Shown: positions 1-7,399 of the stretch, one piece after another
Layout of the letters: each line of letters opens with the position of its first letter
Position numbering within the stretch: the stretch's first letter is position 1
Source of the DNA: M55B165 sp964423265
GTDB lineage: Bacteria; Actinomycetota; Humimicrobiia; Humimicrobiales; Humimicrobiaceae
Length of the DNA stretch: 16,570 nt
NCBI GenBank assembly: GCA_964423265.1
Contig: CAYREF010000043.1
Location: forward strand, 1 to 16,570
Direction of reading: 5' to 3'
Made by a program: the position numbers and the translations under genes
Notes under the pieces: generated by a model
Told to the model about the DNA's origin: nothing
The model's input: the letters and a program-made list of their open reading frames with translations, nothing else
Databases searched by the model: none

Positions 1-5
1 GGGAT

Positions 6-17
6 AGCTCCGGAGCT
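6..17. other. 12-bp perfect palindrome just after the MFS stop
   Basis: AGCTCCGGAGCT reads the same on both strands and lies one base past the MFS stop codon. It could be the base of a transcription terminator stem whose T tract lies outside the window, but with a self-complementary core and no visible T run this cannot be shown. Confidence 0.3.
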
Positions 18-1205
18 TTAGGATTTTTTGCGGAATTTTAAAGTGGAGCTGTATTTCCTGTTTAGCAGGTAAAGGAGCAGGAAAGTAAGCAACATGCCAA
101 TAAAAAGGCCTGCTAATATAACGTAGGCAATGAAGTTTCCCCCAAAATTTTCAGCTACTACTCCTAGGATGGGTTGAAAGACCATTACTCCTGATCCCTG
201 TACGGTTAATACAAATCCCACAATGGTTCCTGAAGCCTTAGGGTTTTCGCTTACTGGTATGGATTTAACCAGGGGAAATACGCCGGAAAGCGCAGCTGCC
301 TGGATAAGCAAAAAAACCACTTTTATAATAACTACCGGGCAGAGCAGAACTACAGCCATAGACGCTACTCCTAAAATAAAGCCTATGGTAAGGATGGTTA
401 TCTCATTTGTAGTTTTTAAAAGCTTTGTAGTTATAACCAGCCCTATGATTGAGAATATCCAGTAAAGAGAAAGTATGACTGAGCCCATGAATACTTGTAC
501 ATCAAATGTTAAGAAATAGGTTGTAAGCCAGGTGGACAGCCCAAAAATAGATCCAGCGTAAAAAAATAAAATTATTGCTGAAACTATAACTATAGGATAA
601 TTTATGGCGGAAATAAAACTTTCTTTCCCGCTTTCCTTTTTGTGCTGAGTTGAACCAGGGGCGAGCTTGAAAAATAATATGGCCAAAACAAAAAACATGA
701 GTCCAATAAAAAGGAAGTTAAGCCTGGGATTAAATCCTAAATGCAGGGCTAGGCTAATAAATGCAGGGCCTATAACACAGCCTACATACCAAAGCAAGTT
801 TAATTTTACAAAAATTGCGCTTTTATCTTTTAAAAAAAGCTGGGAAACATAAGTATAAGTAGAAACATCTATAGCCCCATATCCAGACCTTATTAAAATC
901 GTTATAGTTATAAAAAGTGCCACCGTTATAATAGTTCCAAAGATAACAGATCCCAGCATTATCAATACTAAGCCCCCCACCAAGATATACTTGGTATTGG
1001 CTACATCACCGAGCCTGCCGGAAGTTATATTGGCTATAATTAAAAAGAAAAACCCGGCAAATAAAATGTAGCCTATTAAATCATATCCTATTTTAAGTTC
1101 CTGGCTTATAATCGGTACTATGGGGTCAATTGAAGAAGTCGCTATGCCGAAAACGAAAAATATCAGGTACAGCAGTATTAATGAATTAGTTTTGTTTTTT
1201 ATCAT
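18..1205 (-). CDS. Major facilitator superfamily transporter
   Basis: A 395-residue integral membrane protein, almost entirely hydrophobic, with about eleven or twelve membrane-spanning stretches, the usual MFS size. The loop after the second helix carries a recognisable MFS motif A (G63-R-L-G-D67, with K72 shortly after). A polar linker around residues 187-200 (TQHKKESGKES) separates the two six-helix halves, and the C-terminus is basic (RKYSSTLKFRKKS), as expected for a cytoplasmic tail. The substrate cannot be read from sequence. The gene is divergent from the E1 alpha gene, across 130 bases. A weak minus-strand promoter (TTGTCA at 1276-1271, AAAAAT at 1254-1249) would overlap the opposite-strand -35 box; this is tentative. 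No good Shine-Dalgarno site precedes the start. Family assignment is firm; function beyond drug, metabolite or sugar efflux/uptake is unknown. Confidence 0.85.
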   Translation of the reverse strand: MIKNKTNSLILLYLIFFVFGIATSSIDPIVPIISQELKIGYDLIGYILFAGFFFLIIANITSGRLGDVANTKYILVGGLVLIMLGSVIFGTIITVALFITITILIRSGYGAIDVSTYTYVSQLFLKDKSAIFVKLNLLWYVGCVIGPAFISLALHLGFNPRLNFLFIGLMFFVLAILFFKLAPGSTQHKKESGKESFISAINYPIVIVSAIILFFYAGSIFGLSTWLTTYFLTFDVQVFMGSVILSLYWIFSIIGLVITTKLLKTTNEITILTIGFILGVASMAVVLLCPVVIIKVVFLLIQAAALSGVFPLVKSIPVSENPKASGTIVGFVLTVQGSGVMVFQPILGVVAENFGGNFIAYVILAGLFIGMLLTFLLLYLLNRKYSSTLKFRKKS

Positions 1206-1269
1206 ATTGCCATTTAAAAAATTTTAGCTAATTTTATTAAAATTCACTATTTTTTGAAAGTACTTATTC

Positions 1270-1297
1270 TTGACAAGGCATAACCCATTGCTATACT
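1270..1297 (+). promoter_or_regulatory. Sigma70-type promoter for the E1 alpha/beta genes
   Basis: A perfect -35 box TTGACA (1270-1275) is separated by 16 bases from TATACT (1292-1297), five of six to the -10 consensus. The predicted transcript starts near 1304, giving a leader of about 30 bases before the ATG at 1336. The leader is AT-rich and carries no Shine-Dalgarno sequence. Confidence 0.75.
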
Positions 1298-1335
1298 TCA
1301 ATTATTCTCAAATTTTGTAACGATAATTAAAATTT

Positions 1336-2292
1336 ATGGAAGTTTCGGACAAAATCAGCATTTACCACACCATGAAGAAAATTAGGCTTTTTGAACAGAA
1401 AGCCTACCAGCTTGCCACTCAGGGTTTTATACCTGGAAGCGTGCATTTCTATATAGGGGAGGAAGCAATTGCTGCAGCGGTGTGCCATTGTTTGAAGAGG
1501 ACTGACTACATAATGAGCACCCACAGGTGCCATGGACATCTGATTGCAAAAGGAGGAAATTTAGAGAAAATGGTGGCAGAACTAATGGGAAAGGCTTCAG
1601 GATACTGCAAGGGCAAAGGTGGGACCATGCATCTATCTGACCCCGGTATTGGCATGATGGGTGCTAATGGTGTAGTAGGGGCTGGTATCCCCATTGCTGT
1701 AGGTTTGGCAAATGCATGCAAAGATTTTAAAAAGGAAAGTATTGTAGTTTCTTTTTTTGGTGATGGAGCCATAAATACAGGAGCTTTCCATGAATCCCTT
1801 AATTTAGCTGCAACATGGAATCTTCCTGTAATATTTATTTGTGAAAATAACAAATATGCAATATCCACCGATGTTAAAAATTCTACCTCAGTTAAAGACT
1901 TGTCCAAGAGGGCAGCCTCTTATGGAATTGATAGATACAATATTGACGGTAATGATGTAATTAAAATTGCAGAAACTACTAATAAATGCATAAGGGCTAT
2001 AAAAGAAAAAGAAAAACCATCCCTTATGGTTTGCAATAGCTACAGACAGTTGGGCCATTCCATACATGACCCGCGCTCCTACAGGACAAAAGAGGAGGAG
2101 AATAAGTGGGAGGCAAGGGATCCTGTAGCTAGATTCGAGAGTTTACTGCTGGAGGAAAAAATATTAGGTAAGAAAAAGATAGAGGAAATCGAGGCTGAAA
2201 TTAAGTTGGAGATAGATGAAGCAGTAAAGTTTGCAAAAGATAGCAGAAAACCAGCACCTGAAGAATTGCAGAAGGATGTATACGTGCAATGA
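1336..2292 (+). CDS. 2-oxoacid (pyruvate/acetoin-type) dehydrogenase E1 component, alpha subunit
   Basis: Thiamine-diphosphate-dependent E1 alpha, 318 residues, the normal size for the bacterial heterotetrameric (alpha2beta2) E1. It decarboxylates a 2-oxoacid, or cleaves acetoin, and passes the acyl group to the lipoyl arm of E2 in the cytoplasm. Visible motifs: the THRCHGH segment (62-68), the GKASGYCKGKGG stretch (85-96) typical of AcoA/PdhA proteins, the diphosphate-Mg motif G142-D-G144 ending at N171-N172, and the loop YRQLGHSIHDPRSYRTKEE. The TPP motif places it in the PF00676 family. The GYCKGKGG pattern leans towards the acetoin dehydrogenase-like/PDH branch, but substrate cannot be fixed from sequence. 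The stop codon overlaps the E1 beta start (ATGA), so the two are translationally coupled. The start lacks a Shine-Dalgarno site; it was chosen because the first helix lines up with family N-termini. Confidence 0.92.
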   Translation: MEVSDKISIYHTMKKIRLFEQKAYQLATQGFIPGSVHFYIGEEAIAAAVCHCLKRTDYIMSTHRCHGHLIAKGGNLEKMVAELMGKASGYCKGKGGTMHLSDPGIGMMGANGVVGAGIPIAVGLANACKDFKKESIVVSFFGDGAINTGAFHESLNLAATWNLPVIFICENNKYAISTDVKNSTSVKDLSKRAASYGIDRYNIDGNDVIKIAETTNKCIRAIKEKEKPSLMVCNSYRQLGHSIHDPRSYRTKEEENKWEARDPVARFESLLLEEKILGKKKIEEIEAEIKLEIDEAVKFAKDSRKPAPEELQKDVYVQ

Positions 2293-3271
2293 TTAAAACT
2301 TATGCACAAGCAATATCCCTGGCTCTTGAAGAAGAAATGGAAAGGGATAAAAATTTGACTCTGATTGGCGAAGATGTAGGCAGATATGGAGGGGTATTTA
2401 AAGCCACTGGGGGCTTTATGAGAAATTTGGCCCTAAAAGAGTAAAGGATACCCCCATTTCAGAAACGGCTATACTCGGAACAGCCATAGGGTCTGCCCTC
2501 CTTGGCTATAGGGTAGTAGCTGAAATAATGTATATAGATTTTGCTACTATAGCTTCAGAGCAAATAGTTAATCAGGCTGCAAAAATCCATTATATGAGTG
2601 GAGGAAGGCTGAAAGTTCCCATAGTAATAAGGACCCAGCAAGGTGCAGGGATAAGGAATGGGGCGCAGCATTCACAAAGCTTGGAAGCTTGGTATATGCA
2701 TATACCTGGGCTTAAAGTGGTTATGCCTTCAAACCCGCATGATGCAAAAGGCATGCTTAAAGCTGCTATTAGGGATGATAACCCGGTATTATTTATAGAA
2801 CATAAAAAGCTTTATTCAATTAAAGGTGAATTGCCGGAAGAGGGATACATAATAGAGCCAGGAAAAGCAAGTATGGTAAAGACGGGCAAGGATTTAACTA
2901 TTATTAGTAATTCTTTTATGGTAATGGTTGCATTAGAGCTTGCAGATATGCTTGAGGACAGATACAGTATTAGTTGCGAGGTAATTGATCTTAGGTCTAT
3001 ATCTCCAGTGGACATCGGATGCATAAGAAAATCTATAAAAAAAACCAATAAGGTGGCTGTATTACATGAAGCTCCGCGGCAAGGAGGAATAGGAGGGGAA
3101 ATTTCAGCCATGATCCAAGAGCAAGCCTTCGATTACCTGGATTATCCAGTATTGAGGATTTGCGGTCCTGATACCCCAGTACCCTTTTGTTCTGATCTAG
3201 AAGACTTATTTATTCCAAGTGCAGAGAAATGTTTTCAAAAAGTGGTAGATTTTTTCCAATTAGTTAGATAA
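2289..3271 (+). CDS. 2-oxoacid dehydrogenase E1 component, beta subunit (disrupted by a 1-base frameshift)
   Basis: Partner of the upstream E1 alpha; it completes the TPP site and contacts E2. The reading frame starts at ATG 2289 and encodes MIKTYAQAISLALEEEMERD, then IGEDVGRYGGVFKATG, and stops at 2442-2444. Homology continues without a gap in the next frame from 2414 (LYEKFGPKRVKDTPISE onwards) to 3271. Adding one G to the five-G run at 2409-2413 joins the halves into a 327-residue protein, the family's usual length, with the TPP glutamate at about residue 59 (ISETAILG), the AQHSQS segment and a complete C-terminal domain. As read here only the two fragments 2289-2444 and 2528-3271 (the latter from an internal ATG, lacking the N-terminal TPP region) could be translated. 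Either a sequence error in a homopolymer or a true recent mutation would explain it. The product call is firm; intactness is uncertain. Confidence 0.88.
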
Positions 3272-3281
3272 AATTTGCTTA

Positions 3282-3310
3282 TTGGACTATAAAATGAGAT
3301 TATGTATACT
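3282..3310 (+). promoter_or_regulatory. Candidate promoter P1 upstream of the transporter operon
   Basis: TTGGAC (3282-3287) and TATACT (3305-3310) with an ideal 17-base spacer, beginning ten bases past the E1 beta stop. It is the upstream member of a tandem pair. Confidence 0.5.
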
Positions 3311-3333
3311 ATTTTTACATAGAGGCCGTGTTC

Positions 3334-3362
3334 TTGAAAATAAATAGTAATAACATTATAAT
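3334..3362 (+). promoter_or_regulatory. Candidate promoter P2 of the transporter operon
   Basis: TTGAAA (3334-3339) and a perfect TATAAT (3357-3362) are 17 bases apart. Transcription would start near 3369, leaving a leader of about 145 bases before the binding-protein gene. This is the best promoter match in the gap and implies that the operon is expressed independently of the E1 genes. Confidence 0.7.
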
Positions 3363-3412
3363 CTTAAGCAAGTAGCAAATAAATATTTTCTTACAACTGC
3401 AATTATTATATT

Positions 3413-3433
3413 ATAAATTTATTTAAAATTTAT
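3413..3433. promoter_or_regulatory. AT-rich dyad in the operon leader, possible operator
   Basis: Perfect 8-base arms ATAAATTT and AAATTTAT flank five bases, downstream of P2. Position and symmetry would suit a repressor site, but in AT-rich DNA such dyads also arise by chance. Confidence 0.25.
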
Positions 3434-3457
3434 CATCAAGTTTATTTTAGGGGGGTG

Positions 3458-3487
3458 ATGAGCGGACAAAAATTATTTTATTTATAA
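3458..3487 (+). CDS. Possible 9-residue leader peptide upstream of the binding protein
   Basis: ATG AGC at 3458 opens a short frame encoding MSGQKLFYL and ending in TAA, 27 bases before the binding-protein start. It follows directly on a G-rich block (3450-3457, AGGGGGGTG-like), the only G-rich stretch in this leader, which resembles a Shine-Dalgarno site although the spacing is short. A regulatory upstream ORF is possible. It is equally possible that the G block serves another purpose. Nothing in the peptide suggests a classical attenuator. Confidence 0.2.
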   Translation: MSGQKLFYL

Positions 3488-3514
3488 TCTTCATTTTGGA
3501 AAAGGAGGATAAAA

Positions 3515-4678
3515 ATGAAGAAAACATTAATGTGGTTATTAGTTGTAACAGTAATAGTTTCAGTAGTATCCCTCTTCTCAGTGTCTGGTTGCGGAGCAGT
3601 TGATGAAGTAGTAGACGAGGAAGTAGCTGAAGAGATCGTAGGTGAAGAGGAAGTAGCTGAAGAGGAAATGGAAGAGAAAGACTCGGCTGATTTTGAGGTT
3701 GTTGTTATCGTAAAGGCCGATGGTATTCCATGGTTTGATGTTTTAAGAAAAGGTATGGAAAAATGTGCTGAAGACTATGGATTTTCAGGGTCAGTTGTTG
3801 GACCCCCAAAAGCTGATGCAGCTCTTCAGGCCCAAATGGTTGAAGACTACATTGCTAGAGGTGTAGATGCTATAGCTGTTGTACCTAATGACCCTTCAGC
3901 TATTGAACCTGTATTTGCTAAAGCAAATGATCAAGGTATACAGACTTACGGTCATGAAGGTTCAACCTTTGAAAATGTATCATTTGATATAGAAGCAATG
4001 AGTAATGAAAACTTTGGAGTTTCCATTATGAAATCTGGCATAGAATATACTGGTGGAGAAGGAAAATATGTTGCTTCTGTTGGCTGGCTGACTTCAGTAT
4101 CCCATAATGAATGGGTAGATGCTGAAATAGCTTATCAGCAAGAAAATGCTCCAGATTTCTTAAATGCTTTGGGATATGAAGAAGGTTCTGATAGGTTCGA
4201 AGAACAAGAAGATCAAAGTTTAGCTCATGACAAAATTCTAGAGTTTATCAATACTTATCCTGAGCTAAGTTTAGTTATCGGAAGCCCAATGACAACTGGA
4301 CCTGCAGCAGCTTTGGCAATTGAGGAAAAGAACTTGGTTGGGGAGCTAATGTTTGTTGGTACAGGACTTCCTATTACAATAGGCTCTTACCTGATAGATG
4401 AAACAGTTCAGGAAGGTTTCTTCTGGGATCCATACATGGTTGGATATGCACTTGGCTATGTTTCTCTGAATACCTGGATGGGCAACCCGCCAGAAGCTGG
4501 CGACGCAGTTGTTAATCCTGATGGTGATGCAATGCCCGGATATGAAAAGTTAGATATCATTACCAATGATAAGGGTGGCAAAGTAATATTTGGACAAGGC
4601 CAAATCTCTATAACCAAAGATAATGTTAGAGAATGGGCTGAAACATTTGCAGAATATGGCTGGCCACAAGAGCTGTAA
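3515..4678 (+). CDS. Sugar ABC transporter substrate-binding lipoprotein (rhamnose/autoinducer-2 type, Peripla_BP_4)
   Basis: Extracytoplasmic ligand-binding protein of a CUT2-family importer, 387 residues. Residues 1-25 form a signal peptide (MKK then a long hydrophobic core) ending in the lipobox VSGC, so C26 is the predicted lipidated residue. A strongly acidic linker (about 27-57, mostly E, V and D) tethers the protein to the membrane. The mature domain has the type I periplasmic-binding fold: a first strand VVVIVKADGIPWFDVLRKGMEKC, the VDAIAVVPNDPSAIEPVFAKA segment, and a SHNEWVDAEIAYQ hinge region that resembles proteins annotated as rhamnose or AI-2 binding (RhaS/LsrB relatives). A strong Shine-Dalgarno AGGAGG (3503-3508) precedes the ATG. 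As first gene before its ATPase and permeases, followed by a stem-loop, it is probably made in excess. Ligand unknown: the neighbours do not include RhaA/B/D or an LsrK. Confidence 0.9.
   Translation: MKKTLMWLLVVTVIVSVVSLFSVSGCGAVDEVVDEEVAEEIVGEEEVAEEEMEEKDSADFEVVVIVKADGIPWFDVLRKGMEKCAEDYGFSGSVVGPPKADAALQAQMVEDYIARGVDAIAVVPNDPSAIEPVFAKANDQGIQTYGHEGSTFENVSFDIEAMSNENFGVSIMKSGIEYTGGEGKYVASVGWLTSVSHNEWVDAEIAYQQENAPDFLNALGYEEGSDRFEEQEDQSLAHDKILEFINTYPELSLVIGSPMTTGPAAALAIEEKNLVGELMFVGTGLPITIGSYLIDETVQEGFFWDPYMVGYALGYVSLNTWMGNPPEAGDAVVNPDGDAMPGYEKLDIITNDKGGKVIFGQGQISITKDNVREWAETFAEYGWPQEL
3617..3664 (+). repeat. Short direct repeat coding for the acidic linker
   Basis: An 18-base unit, GAGGAAGTAGCTGAAGAG, occurs perfectly at 3617-3634 and again at 3647-3664, a 30-base period. 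It encodes EEVAEE twice within the Glu-rich linker of the binding lipoprotein, suggesting that the linker grew by duplication and may vary in length between strains. Confidence 0.7.
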
Positions 4679-4712
4679 AAAGTTCTAAGCAGTGTTCTGA
4701 AAATTGAATAAG

Positions 4713-4754
4713 ATAATCATGTTGGTTAGGTTTAAATCTAGCCAACATGATTAT
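4713..4754 (+). promoter_or_regulatory. Long stem-loop between binding-protein and ATPase genes
   Basis: A 17-base left arm (4713-4729) pairs with 4738-4754 across an 8-base loop. Thirteen outer pairs are perfect (ATAATCATGTTGG with CCAACATGATTAT) and the inner four include one G-U pair. No T tract follows, so it is not a classical terminator. Hairpins at this site in binding-protein transporter operons commonly stabilise the upstream message or partly attenuate the downstream genes, raising the binding-protein to transporter ratio. The structure is seen directly; its role is inferred. Confidence 0.75.
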
Positions 4755-4801
4755 AAAGAGGTAAGTTTGACTTTAAAATAAAAAAAATTTGGCAGGATAA
4801 T

Positions 4802-6328
4802 ATGAATTCGAAAGCAAAAGAAATCATAAGCGTTAAGAATATAAGCAAAAGTTTTGGAGCTGTCCAGGCACTAGATGATGTAGATCTAGTAATTAATGAA
4901 GGTGAGATACATTGTCTGGTGGGTGAAAACGGTTCAGGAAAATCAACTTTGATAAAAATAATCTCGGGAGTTTTGAGACCAGATTCAGGTGAAATTTATA
5001 TTAATGGGAAGCATTATGTTAATTTACATGCGCTTGACGCCATGAAAGAAGGTATACAGGTAATTTACCAGGATCTGTCGCTATTTCCTAATTTAACAGT
5101 TGCAGAAAATATATCTTTGAACCAGAGAATAGAGAAAAGGGAAAAATTTATTAATTGGGGAGAAATCAAAAATATTGCTAAAAGGGAACTTAAAGGTTTG
5201 GGCAAAAAAATTAATATTGATGCCATGGTTGAAGAGCTGTCTGTTGCTGACAGGCAAATTGTGGCCATAAGCAGGGCTTTAACTCAGGGAGCAAAACTAA
5301 TAATTATGGATGAACCCACTACAGCCTTAACCCAAAAGGAAGTTGAAAATTTATTTAAAATTATATTAGATTTAAAACAAAGAGGAATCTCTACTTTATT
5401 TGTAAGCCATAAACTTTCAGAAGTATTTGAAATTTCAGAAAAAGTTGCAGTCTTAAGGGATGGCAAAAAAGTTGGAGATTTTGATGCCAAAGAGCTGGAT
5501 AATGAAAAACTTGTATATCATATGACTGGCAAAAAGATAGAAAGTACCCAATTTGAGTGCGAGTATGAAGAGGAAGAGAGAAAACCACTTCTTGAAGTAA
5601 AAAATCTTTCCAAAAAGAGGAATTTTATAGATATAAATTTAAAGCTCTATCCTGGGGAAATATTAGGGATAACAGGATTGTTGGGATCAGGAAGATCGGA
5701 ACTTGCCCAAGCTATTTTTGGCTTAAATAAGCCTGATTCGGGGGAAATATATGTAGAAGGGAAAAAGGTAAATATTAACTCTCCCTATAAGGCTATAGAA
5801 TTAGGGATTTGCTACCTGCCGGAGGACAGGCTGGAACAAGGATTGTTTATTGAACGGGAAATATCTGAAAATCTCGATGTTGCTATTCTACAGGATTATA
5901 TTAGTAAGGCAGGATTTATCCAGACCGGAAAGCTGGAAGAAAAAAATGAGAAAATTTCAAAAGAATTAAATATAAAAACACCCTCGCTAGAATTACCTGC
6001 ACAAAGCTTGTCTGGAGGCAATCAGCAGAAGGTGGTAGTTGGAAGGTGGATAGCTGCAAATCCAAAAATATTTATACTGGATGGACCCACTGTAGGAATA
6101 GATGTAGGTTCGAAGAATGATATCCATAATATTATCAGGGGTTTGGCTAATAATGGAATAGGTATAATTATAATTTCTGACGAAATTTCGGAAATTTTAC
6201 ATAACAGCACCCGTGTTCTTGTAATGCATAGCGGAAGAATAATAGAGAAAGTTGACCCAACATGTACCACTGAAGAAGAACTTAATAATATTGTCGGGAA
6301 GGCTGATATAGGAGAAAAGGTAAAGTAA
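4802..6328 (+). CDS. Sugar ABC transporter ATP-binding protein, duplicated NBD (RbsA/LsrA family)
   Basis: Energises uptake with the two permeases that follow. At 508 residues it has the two fused nucleotide-binding domains of CUT2 importers. NBD1: Walker A GENGSGKST (41-49), the degenerate signature LSVADRQ usual for this family, and Walker B with catalytic glutamate (D170-E171-P-T). NBD2: degenerate Walker A GLLGSGRSE (292-300, Arg in place of Lys), canonical signature LSGGNQQ (403-409), and Walker B D427-G428-P-T, where Gly replaces the catalytic glutamate. The canonical site is therefore expected at NBD1 Walker A/B facing the NBD2 signature, while the other composite site is probably hydrolytically dead. 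An AGGA Shine-Dalgarno (4793-4796) is 5 bases before the ATG. Family call is firm; substrate not predictable. Confidence 0.93.
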   Translation: MNSKAKEIISVKNISKSFGAVQALDDVDLVINEGEIHCLVGENGSGKSTLIKIISGVLRPDSGEIYINGKHYVNLHALDAMKEGIQVIYQDLSLFPNLTVAENISLNQRIEKREKFINWGEIKNIAKRELKGLGKKINIDAMVEELSVADRQIVAISRALTQGAKLIIMDEPTTALTQKEVENLFKIILDLKQRGISTLFVSHKLSEVFEISEKVAVLRDGKKVGDFDAKELDNEKLVYHMTGKKIESTQFECEYEEEERKPLLEVKNLSKKRNFIDINLKLYPGEILGITGLLGSGRSELAQAIFGLNKPDSGEIYVEGKKVNINSPYKAIELGICYLPEDRLEQGLFIEREISENLDVAILQDYISKAGFIQTGKLEEKNEKISKELNIKTPSLELPAQSLSGGNQQKVVVGRWIAANPKIFILDGPTVGIDVGSKNDIHNIIRGLANNGIGIIIISDEISEILHNSTRVLVMHSGRIIEKVDPTCTTEEELNNIVGKADIGEKVK

Positions 6329-6371
6329 CAATATAATTAGAATTGTAAATTTGATTAGGTGCAGGTGAGAC

Positions 6372-7379
6372 ATGAAAAATATATTTAAGCGTAATGAGAT
6401 TTACGTATTTTTTATAGTCATAATTTTGACTATAATAATAAGCAGTATCAATCCATATTTTTTTAGTTTAGAGAACTTTTTTAGCCTGCTCAAAGGTCAT
6501 TCATTTGAAGGAATCCTTGCAATAGGTTTTTTCCTGGTTTTGCTTTCTGGCGGAATTGATGTATCTTTTACTGCGGTCGCCGTAACCGGGATGTATCTAG
6601 GGGTCATGACCTTAATGAGGACCGGGATAGAAAGCATGTTGTTAGCTTTTGTGGTAGCAGGAGTAGTTGGCTTAATTTTAGGGGCAATAAATGCAGTATT
6701 TATTGGAATTTTTAAAATACCAACCCTTATTACTACTCTTGGCACGTTAACAGCATTTCATGGTGCTTTGATGAGCTATCTTCAATTTACCGACCAAACA
6801 GTTATTTCAAATCCACCCTCTGCGGTTATTGAATTTGGCAGAAACGATGTTTTTAGCATTACAACTGCTGAGGGCACTCCTATAGGGCTTTCTTATTCGG
6901 CGGCAATCTTTATAGTAATTGCTTTAATTACATGGGTACTGTTAAAGTATACTACACTTGGAAGGAGCATTAGAGCTCTTGGAGGCAATATGGAAGCTGC
7001 AAGAAGGGCTGGCTTTAATATTATGGGTATACAGTTTTTTATATATTGTTATGTGGGAGTTTTGGCAGGAATAGCCGGATTACTACTGGGGGCACGCCTA
7101 AGATATATTGACCCTCTGTATTTAGTTGGTGATGAGCTTACTGTAGTTGCTGCAGTAGTGCTGGGAGGAGCAAGTATACAAGGCGGAAGAGGTTCAATAA
7201 TTGGTACCGTGCTGGGTGTTTCTGTAATTACTATTATTAATACCAGCTTGGCTCTTATGAAAATCCCTTCATATTTTCAGCAGGCAGTAATTGGTGGAAT
7301 TATTGTAATTAGTGTAGGTATAACTGCATACCGTGGAAAATTAAGGGAAAGACAGGCAAGAGTGCTCGATGTAGAATAA
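6372..7379 (+). CDS. Sugar ABC transporter permease 1 (RbsC/LsrC-like)
   Basis: A 335-residue polytopic membrane protein of the BPD_transp_2 family, with roughly eight to ten hydrophobic segments. The motif region GRSIRALGGNMEAARRAG, which contacts the ATPase, and the following conserved stretch AVVLGGASIQGGRGSIIG are typical of CUT2 permeases such as RbsC, RhaP and LsrC. The N-terminal SGGIDVS signature (about residues 59-65) is also present. It lies 43 bases after the ATPase gene with an AGGTGAG-type ribosome site and pairs with the next gene as a heterodimer. Two dissimilar permeases after one double ATPase match the Rha/Lsr arrangement more than the single-permease ribose system. Confidence 0.92.
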   Translation: MKNIFKRNEIYVFFIVIILTIIISSINPYFFSLENFFSLLKGHSFEGILAIGFFLVLLSGGIDVSFTAVAVTGMYLGVMTLMRTGIESMLLAFVVAGVVGLILGAINAVFIGIFKIPTLITTLGTLTAFHGALMSYLQFTDQTVISNPPSAVIEFGRNDVFSITTAEGTPIGLSYSAAIFIVIALITWVLLKYTTLGRSIRALGGNMEAARRAGFNIMGIQFFIYCYVGVLAGIAGLLLGARLRYIDPLYLVGDELTVVAAVVLGGASIQGGRGSIIGTVLGVSVITIINTSLALMKIPSYFQQAVIGGIIVISVGITAYRGKLRERQARVLDVE

Positions 7380-7388
7380 ATCTTATAC

Positions 7389-7394
7389 AGGAGG
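7389..7394 (+). promoter_or_regulatory. Consensus Shine-Dalgarno that fixes a TTG start
   Basis: AGGAGG lies five bases before TTG at 7400. There is no ATG or GTG at this spacing, so the second permease starts with TTG. Confidence 0.75.
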
Positions 7395-7399
7395 TTATT

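Noticed and set aside
2406..2444. Programmed -1 frameshifting in E1 beta
   Set aside because: The required shift is -1, but the zero-frame codons ACT GGG GGC do not form a slippery heptamer in the right phase, and E1 beta is not known to use recoding. A lost G is simpler.
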